In this document: positions 54,840-64,000 of the stretch, piece by piece
Position numbering within the stretch: position 1 is the first letter of the stretch
Layout: each line of letters starts with the position of its first letter
From: Streptomyces natalensis ATCC 27448
Lineage (GTDB): Bacteria > Actinomycetota > Actinomycetes > Streptomycetales > Streptomycetaceae
Length of the DNA: 64,000 nucleotides
Assembly: GCF_000935125.1 (NCBI RefSeq)
Contig: NZ_JRKI01000009.1
Coordinates: forward strand, 62,001 to 126,000
Reading direction: 5' to 3'
Program-made: the position numbers and the translations under genes
Notes under the pieces: model-generated
Databases searched by the model: none
What the model was told of the DNA's origin: nothing
The model's input: only the letters and a program-made list of their open reading frames with translations

Positions 54840-55958
54840 TCAGCGGAACAGCAGCGGCAGCACGACCACCGGCGACAGCAGCAGCCCGAACACCAGCAGC
54901 GCCCGCGGATTGCCGAAGTTGACCGTCCAGCCGATGCCGAAACGCTTCGCTACGAAGATCGCCGGATCGGCCCGGTTGACGTACAGCGACCCGAACCCGT
55001 GCCAGTACCGGTCGTCGTCGCGCCGCACCACGCCGGTGTCCTCCTCCGGCTCCGCGCCCTCCGGCGCGGGCAGCCGACTGCCGCCCTGGCCCGTACGGAA
55101 CGCGACCACCAGGGTGACGACGAGTCCGGCCAGGATCGGCAGCAGCGCGAGGACGACGGAGACCTTCTGATCCCGGTGCCACATCGCCCACGCCCCGACG
55201 AACATCGTGAGATTGACGCACGCCGCCAGCACCAGCAGGGAAACCGCGGTGCGGACCGTGAACCGCCGGTGCCGGCGGGCGGAGTCGGCCGGGCGTGCCG
55301 GGTCGAGATCCGGCCGGGACCGGAAGGCCAGCCAGGTCACCACGAGGATCAACGCGGTGGTGGTGATCTGCGCGAAGACCGGGAAGAACGCGGTGCCGAC
55401 CGACTTGGCGCCGTAGCGGTCGGCGGCACCGGAACTGCCGAAGTGCAGAGGGAGCCGGTCGGGCAGCGACGGGTAATACAGGACGCCCGCCACCGCCGTC
55501 CCGGCGCAGATCAACAGCGCAGGCAGGGACCACAGCCAGGGGAAGCGCTCCGGATCGGTACGCAGCGAGGTGTCCGCCGCCACGCCCTGGCGCAGCCCGC
55601 GGTACCAGTCCTCGCGCCGCTTGACCGCCATGATCGCCACCCGTGCCCGGTGGTAGCAGACCAGGCAGACGACGGCGGTCAGCAGGGGAACGACCGCGGG
55701 CAGGACGACCGGCGTCACGACGGACACCGGAAGCACGGCCGACAGCAGGAGACCGGCCGCGATCAACCCCGCGCCGCCGAGGGCGACCCGCCACCGGTAG
55801 CGCCCGCGCTGTTCGGCGATCACCGGGGCGTCGGCCCGCTCGGCGGGAGTCCGTACCCCGAAGGGCAGGGTCGAGCTGATCAGCGACGGCATCAGCCACG
55901 CCAACGCCGTGAGCAGTGCGGGGGTGACCCCGTCGACCACTATGACTGCGGTGTTCAT
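54840..55958 (-). CDS. DUF1648/DUF5808 membrane protein
   Basis: 372 aa. Several membrane helices, the central DUF1648 motif (LPDRLPLHFGSSGAADRYG) and C-terminal DUF5808 (DRYWHGFGSLYVNRADPAIF, KRFGIGWTVNFGN). Homologues are the usual partners of YtrA-type GntR regulators. ATG overlaps the GntR stop as ATGA, so it is coupled to and regulated with it. Function unknown, perhaps a stress-linked membrane component. Confidence 0.9.
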   Translation of the reverse strand: MNTAVIVVDGVTPALLTALAWLMPSLISSTLPFGVRTPAERADAPVIAEQRGRYRWRVALGGAGLIAAGLLLSAVLPVSVVTPVVLPAVVPLLTAVVCLVCYHRARVAIMAVKRREDWYRGLRQGVAADTSLRTDPERFPWLWSLPALLICAGTAVAGVLYYPSLPDRLPLHFGSSGAADRYGAKSVGTAFFPVFAQITTTALILVVTWLAFRSRPDLDPARPADSARRHRRFTVRTAVSLLVLAACVNLTMFVGAWAMWHRDQKVSVVLALLPILAGLVVTLVVAFRTGQGGSRLPAPEGAEPEEDTGVVRRDDDRYWHGFGSLYVNRADPAIFVAKRFGIGWTVNFGNPRALLVFGLLLSPVVVLPLLFR

Positions 55959-56395
55959 GTCCCCGTGTCTCCTAGCTCTGCGCCATGGTCCGCGCCGCGT
56001 GCGGCGGGTGCGGATGACGTGAACGAGGCGAGGACGGTCCGGCAGCTGTCCAGTACGGCCGGATCCCCGCTCCCGTGGGCGACCGCTTCGGCGAGCAGGG
56101 TCCGCAGCCGGGTCTCCCACTCGGCGGCGAACCCCGGCTCGGGCGGGCCGCTGCGGGCGTCGCGCTGCACCACGGCGCCGCTCTTGCGGTTGACCCGCAG
56201 CAGCCCCTCCCGTCGCAGCAGGTCGTACGCCTTGTTCACGGTGTGGAAGTTGATGCCCAGATCGACGGCGAGCTGCCGGGTCGAGGGCAGCGAACTGCCC
56301 TCGACCAGTTGGCCGGACGCGATGGCCTCGACGATCCGGTCCCGGATCTGCTGATAGATCGGCACTTCGCCGTCCATGTCGAGGGTGAGGATCAC
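55955..56395 (-). CDS. GntR-family regulator, YtrA subfamily
   Basis: 146 aa; winged helix IYQQIRDRIVEAIASGQLVE, then LPSTRQLAVDLGINFHTVNKAY, followed by a short YtrA-type effector region (~70 aa). GTG start with CAGGAG 5 nt upstream. First gene of the pair with the DUF1648 protein; binding sites of this subfamily are AT-rich dyads, as seen just upstream. Confidence 0.93.
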   Translation of the reverse strand: MILTLDMDGEVPIYQQIRDRIVEAIASGQLVEGSSLPSTRQLAVDLGINFHTVNKAYDLLRREGLLRVNRKSGAVVQRDARSGPPEPGFAAEWETRLRTLLAEAVAHGSGDPAVLDSCRTVLASFTSSAPAARGADHGAELGDTGT

Positions 56396-56420
56396 GGTCG
56401 CTCCTGCTGCGCTGTCGCTC

Positions 56421-56440
56421 TGTTATAGCTTTTATAGAAC
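56421..56440. promoter_or_regulatory. AT-rich dyad upstream of the GntR gene
   Basis: TATAGCTTTTATA within GTTATAG...TATAGAAC, an imperfect dyad in a region otherwise >70% GC, 26 bp before the GTG. Fits a YtrA-type operator/promoter. Confidence 0.65.
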
Positions 56441-56507
56441 ACGGGGGTCGGGCGAGGCTACGGGAAAAGCGTCAAGGACGCGTCAAGGGGGCGCTTCAGG
56501 GCGGGGG

Positions 56508-57722
56508 TTACGCCTCCACCGGGGCGTGCGCGGGCCCGCGTTCCAGTCGACGCACCGCCAGCTCCGCATACATCGCCGCCCCGTCCGCCAGCACCGCATC
56601 GTCGAACTCGGCCAGCGGGGAATGGTTGTTGGGGCTGCGCTCGGGGTCGGCCCCGGCGGGCGGGGCACCGAGAAAGATCATTGCTCCGGGGACCTCGGCC
56701 AGCACCCGGGAGAAGTCCTCCGCACCGGCCAGCGGCTGCGGCAGCGGCGCGAATCGCTCCTCGCCCATCGCCTCGCGGACCGCGTCCCCCACGAAGGCCG
56801 CCTCGCCGTCATCGTTGACGGTCACCGGATACAGGGCCGTGAACTCCGCGTCCACGCCCACCCCGTAGGCCGCCGCGATGCCCCGGCACACTTCCACCGT
56901 GCCGTCCTTGACCCGCGCCTGGGCGGCGTGCGAGAAGCTGCGGACGGTCGCCTCGAAGACCGCGGTGTCCGGGATGACGTTCGACTTGGTGCCGGCGTGA
57001 AAGGTCCCGACCGTCAGGACCACCGGGTCGAAGACGTCGAACGTACGGGTGATCCATGCCTGGAGCGCGCTCACCATCGCACACGCCGCCTGCACCGGGT
57101 CCTTCGCACGGTAGGGCATCGCCCCGTGCCCGCCCTCGCCGCGTACGGTCACCCGCAGCACGTTGGATGCGGCCATCGCCGTGCCGCCGCGGGTGCGGAA
57201 GGCGCCGCCGGGCAGTCCGGCCGACAGCACATGGAGCGCGTACGCCGCCTCCGGGCGCCGCCCCGCCGCCTCCAGCAGCCCCTCGTCCAGCATGTGCCGC
57301 GCGCCGTCGTAACCCTCCTCGCCCGGCTGGAACATGAACACCACATCGCCCGCGAGCCGGTCCCGGTGCGCCGACAGGAGCCGGGCGGCGCCGGTGAGCA
57401 TGGCGGTGTGCAGGTCGTGCCCGCACGCGTGCATCCGGCCGTTACCGGCCGCGAAGTCCAGCCCGGTGCGCTCGGCGACGGGCAGCGCGTCCATGTCGCC
57501 GCGCAGGAGCACCACCGGCCCGTCGGCCGGCCCCCGCAGCACCGCCGTCACCGAACTGAGCGAGTCGCCGGTGCGGATCTCCAGCGGCAGGCCGTCCAGT
57601 TCGGCCAGCACCGCCTCCTGCGTACGGGGCAGATCCAGCCCCGTCTCGGGCGTACGGTGCAGCGCGCGGCGCATCCGCACGAGGTCGTCGGAGAGGGCAC
57701 GGGCGTCGTCGCGGAGGTTCAT
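56508..57722 (-). CDS. M20-family amidohydrolase/peptidase
   Basis: 404 aa metal-dependent hydrolase. Metal-site region MHACGHDLHTAM (Cys100, His102), PGEEGYDGARHM (Glu135/136), GEGGHGAMPYRAKDPV (lid domain) and ED...NNHSP near the end. Family members hydrolyse N-acyl amino acids, hippurate or indole-3-acetyl conjugates; cytosolic. ATG with a weak AGG site. 8 bp from the DUF397 gene but no overlap. Confidence 0.93.
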   Translation of the reverse strand: MNLRDDARALSDDLVRMRRALHRTPETGLDLPRTQEAVLAELDGLPLEIRTGDSLSSVTAVLRGPADGPVVLLRGDMDALPVAERTGLDFAAGNGRMHACGHDLHTAMLTGAARLLSAHRDRLAGDVVFMFQPGEEGYDGARHMLDEGLLEAAGRRPEAAYALHVLSAGLPGGAFRTRGGTAMAASNVLRVTVRGEGGHGAMPYRAKDPVQAACAMVSALQAWITRTFDVFDPVVLTVGTFHAGTKSNVIPDTAVFEATVRSFSHAAQARVKDGTVEVCRGIAAAYGVGVDAEFTALYPVTVNDDGEAAFVGDAVREAMGEERFAPLPQPLAGAEDFSRVLAEVPGAMIFLGAPPAGADPERSPNNHSPLAEFDDAVLADGAAMYAELAVRRLERGPAHAPVEA

Positions 57723-57730
57723 GGGGCTCC

Positions 57731-58018
57731 TTACATGGGGAGCTCACCATTCTTGACCGCGTCGACGAACGAGGACCAGTGCGCCGCGGGGAAGATCAGC
57801 GCCGGGCCGTCCGGGTCCTTGCTGTCGCGGACGGGGACGAGGCCGTGGGCGGCGGTGAGGGCGCGGGAGAATTCGAGGCATTGACCGCCACTGCCGTCGC
57901 TGTACGACGACTTGACCCAGGCGAAGTCGCGGGAGAACTCGACGCAGTCCCCGCCACTGCCGTCGCTGTACGACGAATTGACCCACGTGGCGGCGGCCAG
58001 ATCCAAGTCGGGGATCAT
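57731..58018 (-). CDS. DUF397 protein with internal duplication
   Basis: 95 aa small protein that accompanies XRE/WhiJ-like regulators. The signature WVNSSYSDGSGGDCVEFSR occurs at residues 12-30 and again as WVKSSYSDGSGGQCLEFSR 22 residues later, from a 66-bp DNA duplication (57864-57929, 57930-57995). ATG overlaps the XRE stop as ATGA. Family members modulate the partner DNA-binding protein. Confidence 0.93.
   Translation of the reverse strand: MIPDLDLAAATWVNSSYSDGSGGDCVEFSRDFAWVKSSYSDGSGGQCLEFSRALTAAHGLVPVRDSKDPDGPALIFPAAHWSSFVDAVKNGELPM
57864..57995. repeat. 66-bp tandem duplication inside the DUF397 gene
   Basis: Two copies of 66 bp starting GCGGGAGAA at 57864 and 57930, near-identical in the central 35 bp. 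In frame, it doubles the DUF397 core. Confidence 0.88.
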
Positions 58019-58875
58019 GGGCGGTACTCCTTCAGCAGGGTCTTGATCAGGGCCAGTGAGGCATCTGGTGACAACGCATGCGCCCTGAGCAGATCATAGT
58101 CATCGAGAGCCGCGTCGACCGTTTGTGCGGAGTCATGCATTCGGCCTCCTACCCGGGTCTCGGTGTACAGCAGCGAGCGGGAGTCCGTGAAGTGCAGCAC
58201 AGTGAACGGCTTCATATGTGCGGTCGGTGCTCCGGCCGAGAACGGCATGACCTGAAGCACGATGTGGGGCGACTCGGCAGCCTCCAGCAGGTACTCAAGC
58301 TGAAGGGACATGACCCCGGCGTTGCCCACGACCGTTCGTAGACACGCCTCGTGGAGGATGGACCACAGAAGAGGCGGATCGTCTCGCTTGAAGACCTCAC
58401 GCCGCCGCACTCGCGAGGCAACCTTGCCTTCGATTGCCTCCGGACTCGCCCCCGGATTGGACACCCGAAAGATGACCCGCGCGTACTCCTCTGTCTGGAG
58501 GATGCCCATCACCAGGGTCGCCGAATAGTCCAGTATGCGCGTCGCCTTCCGCTCCAGGTTCAGGTACGGGACGAACCACGATGGGTTGTCCCCTTCATCG
58601 ATCCTCCGCAGCAGCCCCGTGAAGAGCCCGTTCGTCCCGAACGCCACATCGCAGCCCTTGGCGAACTTCTGGCTCGCCTTCTGCTTTCCCGACTCCACCA
58701 TGGAGACGTACGCCTCGGTGTAGCCCGTGGCCTTGCCTAAGTGCTTCTGAGTGAGCTTGCGGCCCAGGCGTACCTGCCTGACGTCCTGGCCGAAGCGCTG
58801 GAGCGGATTGAAGAGCTCGGGAGGGGTCGTCTCGTCCAATGCTGTGACCTCTCGTCCTGTGCTTGCGGCCAGCAT
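58015..58875 (-). CDS. XRE-family regulator (WhiJ-like, DUF5753)
   Basis: 286 aa from ATG 58875; a TTG at 58839 (LDETTPPEL) has a better GAGAGG site 8 nt upstream and would match homologue starts. HTH: QDVRQVRLGRKLTQKHLGKA, GYTEAYVSMVESGKQ; then DUF5753 (FVPYLNLERKATRILDYSA, VPHIVLQVMPFSAG-like). It is coupled to DUF397 downstream and faces a small unknown gene. Such sets regulate development in Streptomyces. Confidence 0.92.
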   Translation of the reverse strand: MLAASTGREVTALDETTPPELFNPLQRFGQDVRQVRLGRKLTQKHLGKATGYTEAYVSMVESGKQKASQKFAKGCDVAFGTNGLFTGLLRRIDEGDNPSWFVPYLNLERKATRILDYSATLVMGILQTEEYARVIFRVSNPGASPEAIEGKVASRVRRREVFKRDDPPLLWSILHEACLRTVVGNAGVMSLQLEYLLEAAESPHIVLQVMPFSAGAPTAHMKPFTVLHFTDSRSLLYTETRVGGRMHDSAQTVDAALDDYDLLRAHALSPDASLALIKTLLKEYRP

Positions 58876-58999
58876 CGCGGCAGGCCAGCGACTTCAGCCG
58901 CTGCGCCTTAAGTGCCCCGATTCTATTGCCCGTTGCGTTGCCCAGGTGACCGAATGACTACATCCAGTCACCCCGCAACACTCCCAGGAGGTCGGCAAC

Positions 59000-59296
59000 A
59001 TGACGGACGCAACGGACGGCGCACGACTGCTCCCGTGGACGAACCCCGACGGCAATCCGTGCTTCCTCGTGAGCGACGGGACCGGCTACGTGGCCCGGCT
59101 CGCCGACGACGTCGAGGACGCACTGCTCGGGCTGGCCGCCGAGCTGATCGAGGAGGCGCGGCGCGTGCTGGGCGCGCGGGCGTGGACGCCCGGTGAACTC
59201 CACCTGCTGGCCATCGAGTTGACCGAGGCGCTCACCGCCATGTACCGGGTCGCGGAGAGTCGAGGTGCCCGGCTGCCCGTACCGCCCGCTCCGTAA
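59000..59296 (+). CDS. small conserved protein of WhiJ-type clusters
   Basis: 98 aa, AGGAGG 7 nt upstream. NPCFLVSDGTGYVARLADDVED and ELTEALTAMYRVAESRGARL resemble a small protein often found opposite XRE/DUF397 pairs; recalled, not searched. No enzymatic motif. Divergent from the XRE gene. Confidence 0.82.
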   Translation: MTDATDGARLLPWTNPDGNPCFLVSDGTGYVARLADDVEDALLGLAAELIEEARRVLGARAWTPGELHLLAIELTEALTAMYRVAESRGARLPVPPAP

Positions 59297-59305
59297 GATC
59301 AACCA

Positions 59306-60094
59306 GTGCCTCCTGACATATCGCTCCTTACCCTGACCCTGCTCTGCCTGGCCGCCCTCGCCGCCGGCTGGATCGATGCCGTGGTGGGCGGCGGTGGGCT
59401 GCTGCTTCTGCCCGCCCTGCTGGTGGGGCTGCCGCATACGCCCGTCGCCTACGTCCTCGGGACCAACAAGTCGACGGCCGTCGCCGGCACCACCGCGGCC
59501 GCCATCACCTACGCCCGCAAGGCGCCGATCGACGTACGCATGGCGCTGCGCATCGGTCTCGCGGCGGCCGCCGGATCGGTCGGCGGGGCGTTCTTCGCGG
59601 CGGGGATCAACAGCGCGGTGCTGCGGCCGCTGATCATGGCCGTCCTCCTGGCGGTGCTGCTCTTCATCCTCTTCCGGCCCGCCTTCGGAACCGCGCCCGC
59701 GCCCGCGGAACCGGTCACCCGGCAGCGGATGCTGGCGGCGATCCTCGCCGCGGGGCTGGGCCTCGGCTTCTACGACGGCCTGATCGGACCCGGCACCGGG
59801 GCGTTTCTCGTCGTCACCCTCACCGCCATCCTGCATATGGATCTGGTCACGTCCTCCGCCACCTCCAAGGTGATCAATGTCTGCACCAACCTCGGTGCGC
59901 TGACGATGTTCGCGATCCAGGGCACCGTGCTGTGGCAACTCGGCGCGCTGCTCGCCCTGCTCAATCTCACCGGCGGCCTGATCGGGGCCCGGATGGCCCT
60001 CAAACGCGGCGCCGGATTCGTGCGTGGGGTGCTGGTGGTCGTGGTCATCGGGCTGCTCTGCAAGCTGGCCTTCGACCAGTGGCTGGCTACCTAA
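59306..60094 (+). CDS. TauE/SafE-family sulfite/organosulfur permease
   Basis: 262 aa, about eight membrane helices, with GWIDAVVGGGGLLLLPALL and the repeat GFYDGLIGPGTGAFLVV, and TNKSTAVAGTT. GTG start 9 bp after the previous stop with no ribosome site; TAAGAT at 59294-59299 ends 6 nt before it, so a leaderless transcript or read-through is possible. Exports sulfite, sulfoacetate or similar anions in homologues. Confidence 0.92.
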   Translation: MPPDISLLTLTLLCLAALAAGWIDAVVGGGGLLLLPALLVGLPHTPVAYVLGTNKSTAVAGTTAAAITYARKAPIDVRMALRIGLAAAAGSVGGAFFAAGINSAVLRPLIMAVLLAVLLFILFRPAFGTAPAPAEPVTRQRMLAAILAAGLGLGFYDGLIGPGTGAFLVVTLTAILHMDLVTSSATSKVINVCTNLGALTMFAIQGTVLWQLGALLALLNLTGGLIGARMALKRGAGFVRGVLVVVVIGLLCKLAFDQWLAT

Positions 60095-60225
60095 GAATGA
60101 TACGGAACATTCAGAAAAATGTGAAGAGAGAAAATGCAGGGAGGGGGAGAGTCGAAGGGGAAGAGCCGAGGGGGGCCGCGGAGGGGAGGGGCGCGGGGTA
60201 GCAGAGCGGGTTTTCGGCCCCGGCC

Positions 60226-60591
60226 TCAGCCGCGTACCGCCACCAGCGGCGGTGGTCCCAGCGGCCGTGGCGCCACCGTCAGCACGGCCGTCAGCAGCAC
60301 GGCCGAGTCCTCCAGGGCCACCAGCCCGTGCCGCTCGTGGGTGATCGCGGCGACCTGACCCGCCCTCAACTCCTGGCTCGCATGCGCCCGGGTGACCCGG
60401 ACCCGGCCCTTCAGTACCTGGAGGCTCGCGGCCGGCGGGGTGTTGTGCTCGTCCAGAGAGGCCCCCGCGATCAGCGCGATCACGGTCTGCCGCAGCGGGC
60501 CGTCGTGCAGGAAGAGGTGGGCGCTGCGGCCGTGTGCGGAGGCCCTGGCATCGTCGAGCTGATCGCGGACGAGGGCGTTGAGGTCGTTCAT
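60226..60591 (-). CDS. cupin-domain small protein
   Basis: 121 aa single cupin (DGPLRQTVIALIAGASLDEH, PPAASLQVLKGRVRV, ELRAGQVAAITHERHGL). Only some of the canonical metal His are present (EH, HERH). AAAGG 6 nt before ATG. Family members bind metals or small ligands; here unknown. Confidence 0.85.
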   Translation of the reverse strand: MNDLNALVRDQLDDARASAHGRSAHLFLHDGPLRQTVIALIAGASLDEHNTPPAASLQVLKGRVRVTRAHASQELRAGQVAAITHERHGLVALEDSAVLLTAVLTVAPRPLGPPPLVAVRG

Positions 60592-60868
60592 GGCGGGCCT
60601 TTCCGTGCGAAGCGGCGGCGGGGCTCCCCTTCCATCCTTGCCGTTGTTCGAGTTGCCGCAACCGGGAGGATCCCGTATAGGCCGGGTGTTCGCCATGAAA
60701 CGGGCGTCCGGGTGGATGCGTTCCAAGGGCGGCCCGCCATGGGCAGGACGATCACCACGGTCCGTACGATGCATGGCGATCACAGGACGGATACGAGGCA
60801 CCCGCCGTAGTCCACCTCCACCCCTCGGCCGAGATCCGTCCCATCCCCCACACGAAGGATGCACACCC

Positions 60869-61255
60869 GTGGCAGACCCCGAGCCGTACCGCCCGGACAG
60901 ACCGGGCGGCCCAGAACTGTCCGATCCGGGCGGGCAGTCGGCCCGTTTCCTGGCCGTCATGACGACCACCGACTCCGAGCAGAAGGCCGAGCGGCTGGCG
61001 CGCGGTGCGATCGAGGGCCGGTTCGCGGCCTGTGCGCAGATCGGTGCGCCGGTGACCTCGGTGTACCGGTGGGAGAACGCCGTCGAGACCGCCCGGGAGT
61101 GGCAGGTGCTGTTCAAGACGTCGACCGCCCGGTACGAGGCGCTGGAGGGCTATCTCCTCGGCGCCCACGACTACGAGACGCCCGAAATCATCGCCACCCC
61201 CATCGTGCGGGGCGGCGCCGGCTATCTGGACTGGATCACGAAGGAGACGAGCTGA
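60869..61255 (+). CDS. cutA: divalent-ion tolerance protein CutA
   Basis: 128 aa; CutA core (FLAVMTTTDSEQKAERLARG, YRWENAVETAREWQVLFKT, ETPEIIATPI) with a 25-residue Pro/Gly N-terminal extension. GTG start with GAAGGA 9 nt upstream; a shorter start at the internal ATG of VMTTTDS is possible. TGATG overlap with the protease gene. Trimeric cytosolic metal-tolerance protein in homologues. Confidence 0.93.
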   Translation: MADPEPYRPDRPGGPELSDPGGQSARFLAVMTTTDSEQKAERLARGAIEGRFAACAQIGAPVTSVYRWENAVETAREWQVLFKTSTARYEALEGYLLGAHDYETPEIIATPIVRGGAGYLDWITKETS

Positions 61256-62295
61256 TGCGGCAGCGATGGGGTAGCGCGGCGCTCGTGGCGCTCGGCGTCA
61301 CACTGGGCCTGGCGACGGCACCGGCCCACGGCGCGGTGGCGGCACCGGGCCTCGCCAAGGCCGATGACACGGGCGAGACCACGCCCGACAACGGGGCCGG
61401 GACCAAGCCCGCCGACGCGGGCGAGACCAAGCCCGTCGACAGGGGCGATCAGGCCACCTGGACCGGCAAGGACGCCGCCGCCTACTGGACGCCGAAACGC
61501 ATGGCCGCCGCCATAGCACCGGCACACGGCCGGCCGCAGCCCCAGCACTCGGTGGTGCCCCCCGAGGCCGAGGCGCTCGCCCACAACCCCGGCGCCGCGT
61601 CCAAACTGTCGCCCGTCGCCCGGCACTTCGACGGCATCGCGTCCGTCGGCGTGCTGTTCTCCGTCGACGGCAACTCCAAGGCGCACCACTGCACCGCCAG
61701 CGTGGTGCACAGCCCCCGCGGCAATCTGATCCTGACCGCCGGCCACTGCAACCCGGGCTCGCGCGCCGCGTTCGTCCCCCAGTACACCTCCGGCGCGGCC
61801 ACCCAGCCGTACGGGGTCTGGGCGATCGACGCGGTCTACGACTACCCGAACCGCGGCACCACCGGGCCCGGTGCCGACCTCGACTTCGCCTTCGCCACCG
61901 TCCTGCCGGACGACCAGGGCCGGGTCGTCGAGGACGTCACCGGGGGCAACACCCTCGCCGCCACGCCCGGTTACCAGAACGACGTCACCGTCGTCGGCTA
62001 CCCGAGCGTGCGCAACGACCCGCAGGACAAGGCCGTACGCTGCAACACCCGCACCACCCGCCTGTCGGGTACCCGCCAACTGCGGATGGACTGCGGCGGG
62101 TTCTACGGCGGCACCTCGGGCAGCCCCTGGCTGGCCGATTTCGACGAGGGGTCCGGCACCGGCCGGATCGTCGGCCTGATCGGCGGTCTCAACGGTGGCG
62201 GCCCCAAGGGCCCGCACAGCGACCGGACCTCCTACAGCCCGTACTTCGGGCCGGAGATCCTCGCCCTGTACAACCGCGCCACCCAGGACAGCTGA
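61255..62295 (+). CDS. secreted trypsin-like serine protease
   Basis: 346 aa; signal peptide to about residue 30, a Lys/Thr/Asp-rich spacer (40-70), then protease with LTAGHC (His164), Asp210 in ADLDFAF, and GTSGSPW (Ser288). Four Cys pairs possible. Starts on the cutA stop (TGATG), so it is coupled. The propeptide-like segment between signal and domain suggests processing. Confidence 0.93.
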   Translation: MRQRWGSAALVALGVTLGLATAPAHGAVAAPGLAKADDTGETTPDNGAGTKPADAGETKPVDRGDQATWTGKDAAAYWTPKRMAAAIAPAHGRPQPQHSVVPPEAEALAHNPGAASKLSPVARHFDGIASVGVLFSVDGNSKAHHCTASVVHSPRGNLILTAGHCNPGSRAAFVPQYTSGAATQPYGVWAIDAVYDYPNRGTTGPGADLDFAFATVLPDDQGRVVEDVTGGNTLAATPGYQNDVTVVGYPSVRNDPQDKAVRCNTRTTRLSGTRQLRMDCGGFYGGTSGSPWLADFDEGSGTGRIVGLIGGLNGGGPKGPHSDRTSYSPYFGPEILALYNRATQDS

Positions 62296-62309
62296 CCGGC
62301 GGGAGCTCG

Positions 62310-62338
62310 GGCGGAGGCGCTAACGCAGCGCCTCCGCC
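62310..62338. terminator. bidirectional hairpin between protease and SanA-like genes
   Basis: Perfect 12-bp stem (GGCGGAGGCGCT and complement) with 5-nt loop AACGC; overlaps the last codons of the SanA-like gene and lies 14 bp after the protease stop. Confidence 0.85.
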
Positions 62339-63027
62339 ACGCCCTTCTCCCGCGGCCCCAGAAAGCGCGGATCGGGCCGCAGCGCCGCGTCCGCCGCCGC
62401 CTTCCCCGCCGCGAAGATCTCCCGTACGCCGCCATAGGCCCAGGTCACATCGTGTGTGGCGGCCACCCCGACGCCATACGCATCGATCCCGGCCGCCTCG
62501 CACAGCGCCAGCGCCCGCCGGATGTGAAAGCCCTGGCTGACCAGCACCGCCCGCTTCACCCCGAAGATCCGGCGTGCGCGGCTGCACGAGTCCCAGGTGT
62601 CGAATCCCGCGTAATCGCCGACGATCTTCCGGGCCGGGACGCCGTGCCGCACCAGATAGCCGCGCATCGCATCCGGTTCGTCGTAGTCGTGGGTGCTGTT
62701 GTCGCCGGTGACCAGGATGGCGCGGACCGTTCCCCGGGTGTAGAGCGCGGCGGCCGCGTCCAGACGGTGGGCGAGATACGGGGACGGCTCGCCGTTCCAC
62801 AGGCCCGCACCGAAAACGACGGCAACGGGGGCGGCGGGCGCATCGGCGACCGTGCGGACACGGGGGCCGCCCGTGGCGTTCATCCAGGTCGCGGGGGCCA
62901 GCGCCAGGACCGTCAGGACCACCACGGCCTGGTAGGCGAGGCGCCGGCCACGCCTGGTCCGCGGCAGCCGTACCCGGCGCGCGCCGCTGCGTATGAGCCC
63001 TATGAGACCCGGCCCCTGTCCTCGCAT
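62320..63027 (-). CDS. SanA/YdcF-like (DUF218) protein
   Basis: 235 aa; one N-terminal membrane helix (AYQAVVVLTVLALAPATW), then DUF218: VVFGAGLWNGEPSPYLAHRLDAA, VTGDNSTHDYDEPDAMRGYL, VSQGFHIRRALALCE. Conserved His/Asp set of the family. Likely envelope-linked; vancomycin-exclusion function known for E. coli SanA. Its 3' end lies in a terminator hairpin. Confidence 0.9.
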   Translation of the reverse strand: MRGQGPGLIGLIRSGARRVRLPRTRRGRRLAYQAVVVLTVLALAPATWMNATGGPRVRTVADAPAAPVAVVFGAGLWNGEPSPYLAHRLDAAAALYTRGTVRAILVTGDNSTHDYDEPDAMRGYLVRHGVPARKIVGDYAGFDTWDSCSRARRIFGVKRAVLVSQGFHIRRALALCEAAGIDAYGVGVAATHDVTWAYGGVREIFAAGKAAADAALRPDPRFLGPREKGVAEALR

Positions 63028-63177
63028 GCCTGCCCACCCCGTTCCGACCGATTGTCGCCAGTTGCGACGCCCAGGGGCCTGGCATGGTTGCAGTAAGGGC
63101 CCAACGTCACAGCTCAGAGGGCACAGCTCAGTCGTCACAGCCCAGCCGGCACCCGACCCGGAGAGGACCGCCCGCCC

Positions 63178-64000
<823 letters not shown>

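Overview
The window is a high-GC (roughly 70%+) chromosomal stretch from a Streptomyces or a very close relative. Evidence for this is the strong third-position GC bias, frequent GTG starts, a conservon (cvn) operon, XRE/DUF397 pairs, MmyB-type regulators, mycothiol-dependent enzyme families and Tat/lipoprotein exports. Gene order recO-uppS-zur-znuBCA-glyS ... dusB-ppdK ... nirBD matches, as I remember it, the core arm of Streptomyces chromosomes. I see no phage, integrase, IS element, CRISPR array, tRNA or rRNA.

Layout. 1-6150: a conservon on the minus strand (cvnA-B-C-D followed by two P450 genes). The first P450 has lost the normally invariant K-helix Arg, and the second is cut by the window edge. 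6.7-8.3 kb: recO and uppS. 8.5-11.8 kb: zinc homeostasis (zur, znuB, znuC, znuA), with two Zur boxes over the znuA promoter. 11.9-13.3 kb: glyS. 13.4-16.7 kb: a small membrane protein, a NarL-type two-component system and an unknown protein. 16.9-24.8 kb: efflux/regulator pairs (TetR + aldo-keto reductase, MFS + MmyB-type regulator, a DHA2-type MFS) plus dusB and a MarR regulator. 25.4-28.2 kb: ppdK.

28.3-32.1 kb: a stretch bounded by two nearly identical hairpins. It holds a MetE-like gene coupled to a small exported protein, a four-EF-hand protein and an ornithine-cyclodeaminase-like gene. 32.4-36.7 kb: an ArsR-like regulator, then a double-length Lrp/AsnC regulator divergent from an MFS exporter. 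36.7-39.8 kb: a carbohydrate-type ABC importer. 40-41.1 kb: tiny zinc-finger proteins and a secreted peptide. 41.1-46.8 kb: a maleylpyruvate-isomerase-family enzyme, a KimA-type K+ transporter, an SDR, and an ArsR/SRPBCC pair. 46.9-51.4 kb: the assimilatory nitrite reductase operon with a GlnR-like box. 51.5-58.9 kb: secreted hydrolases, a YtrA-type GntR operon, an M20 amidohydrolase and an XRE/DUF397 pair. 59-64 kb: a TauE/SafE exporter, cupin, CutA, secreted trypsin-like protease, SanA-like protein, gamma-glutamylcyclotransferase and the start of an adenosine/adenine deaminase.

Two themes cut across the genes. First, many intergenic regions carry short tandem repeats (7, 12, 14, 15, 17, 18 and 23 bp units) or perfect dyads, several of them in divergent promoters where they look like operators. 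Second, many genes are tightly coupled by 4-bp ATGA/GTGA overlaps, which defines the operons clearly. I did not find an obviously new multi-gene defence or biosynthetic system. The best leads for unusual biology are the degenerate P450 in the conservon, the MetE-like/exported-protein/EF-hand neighbourhood, the zinc-finger micro-operon, and the promoter repeat arrays.
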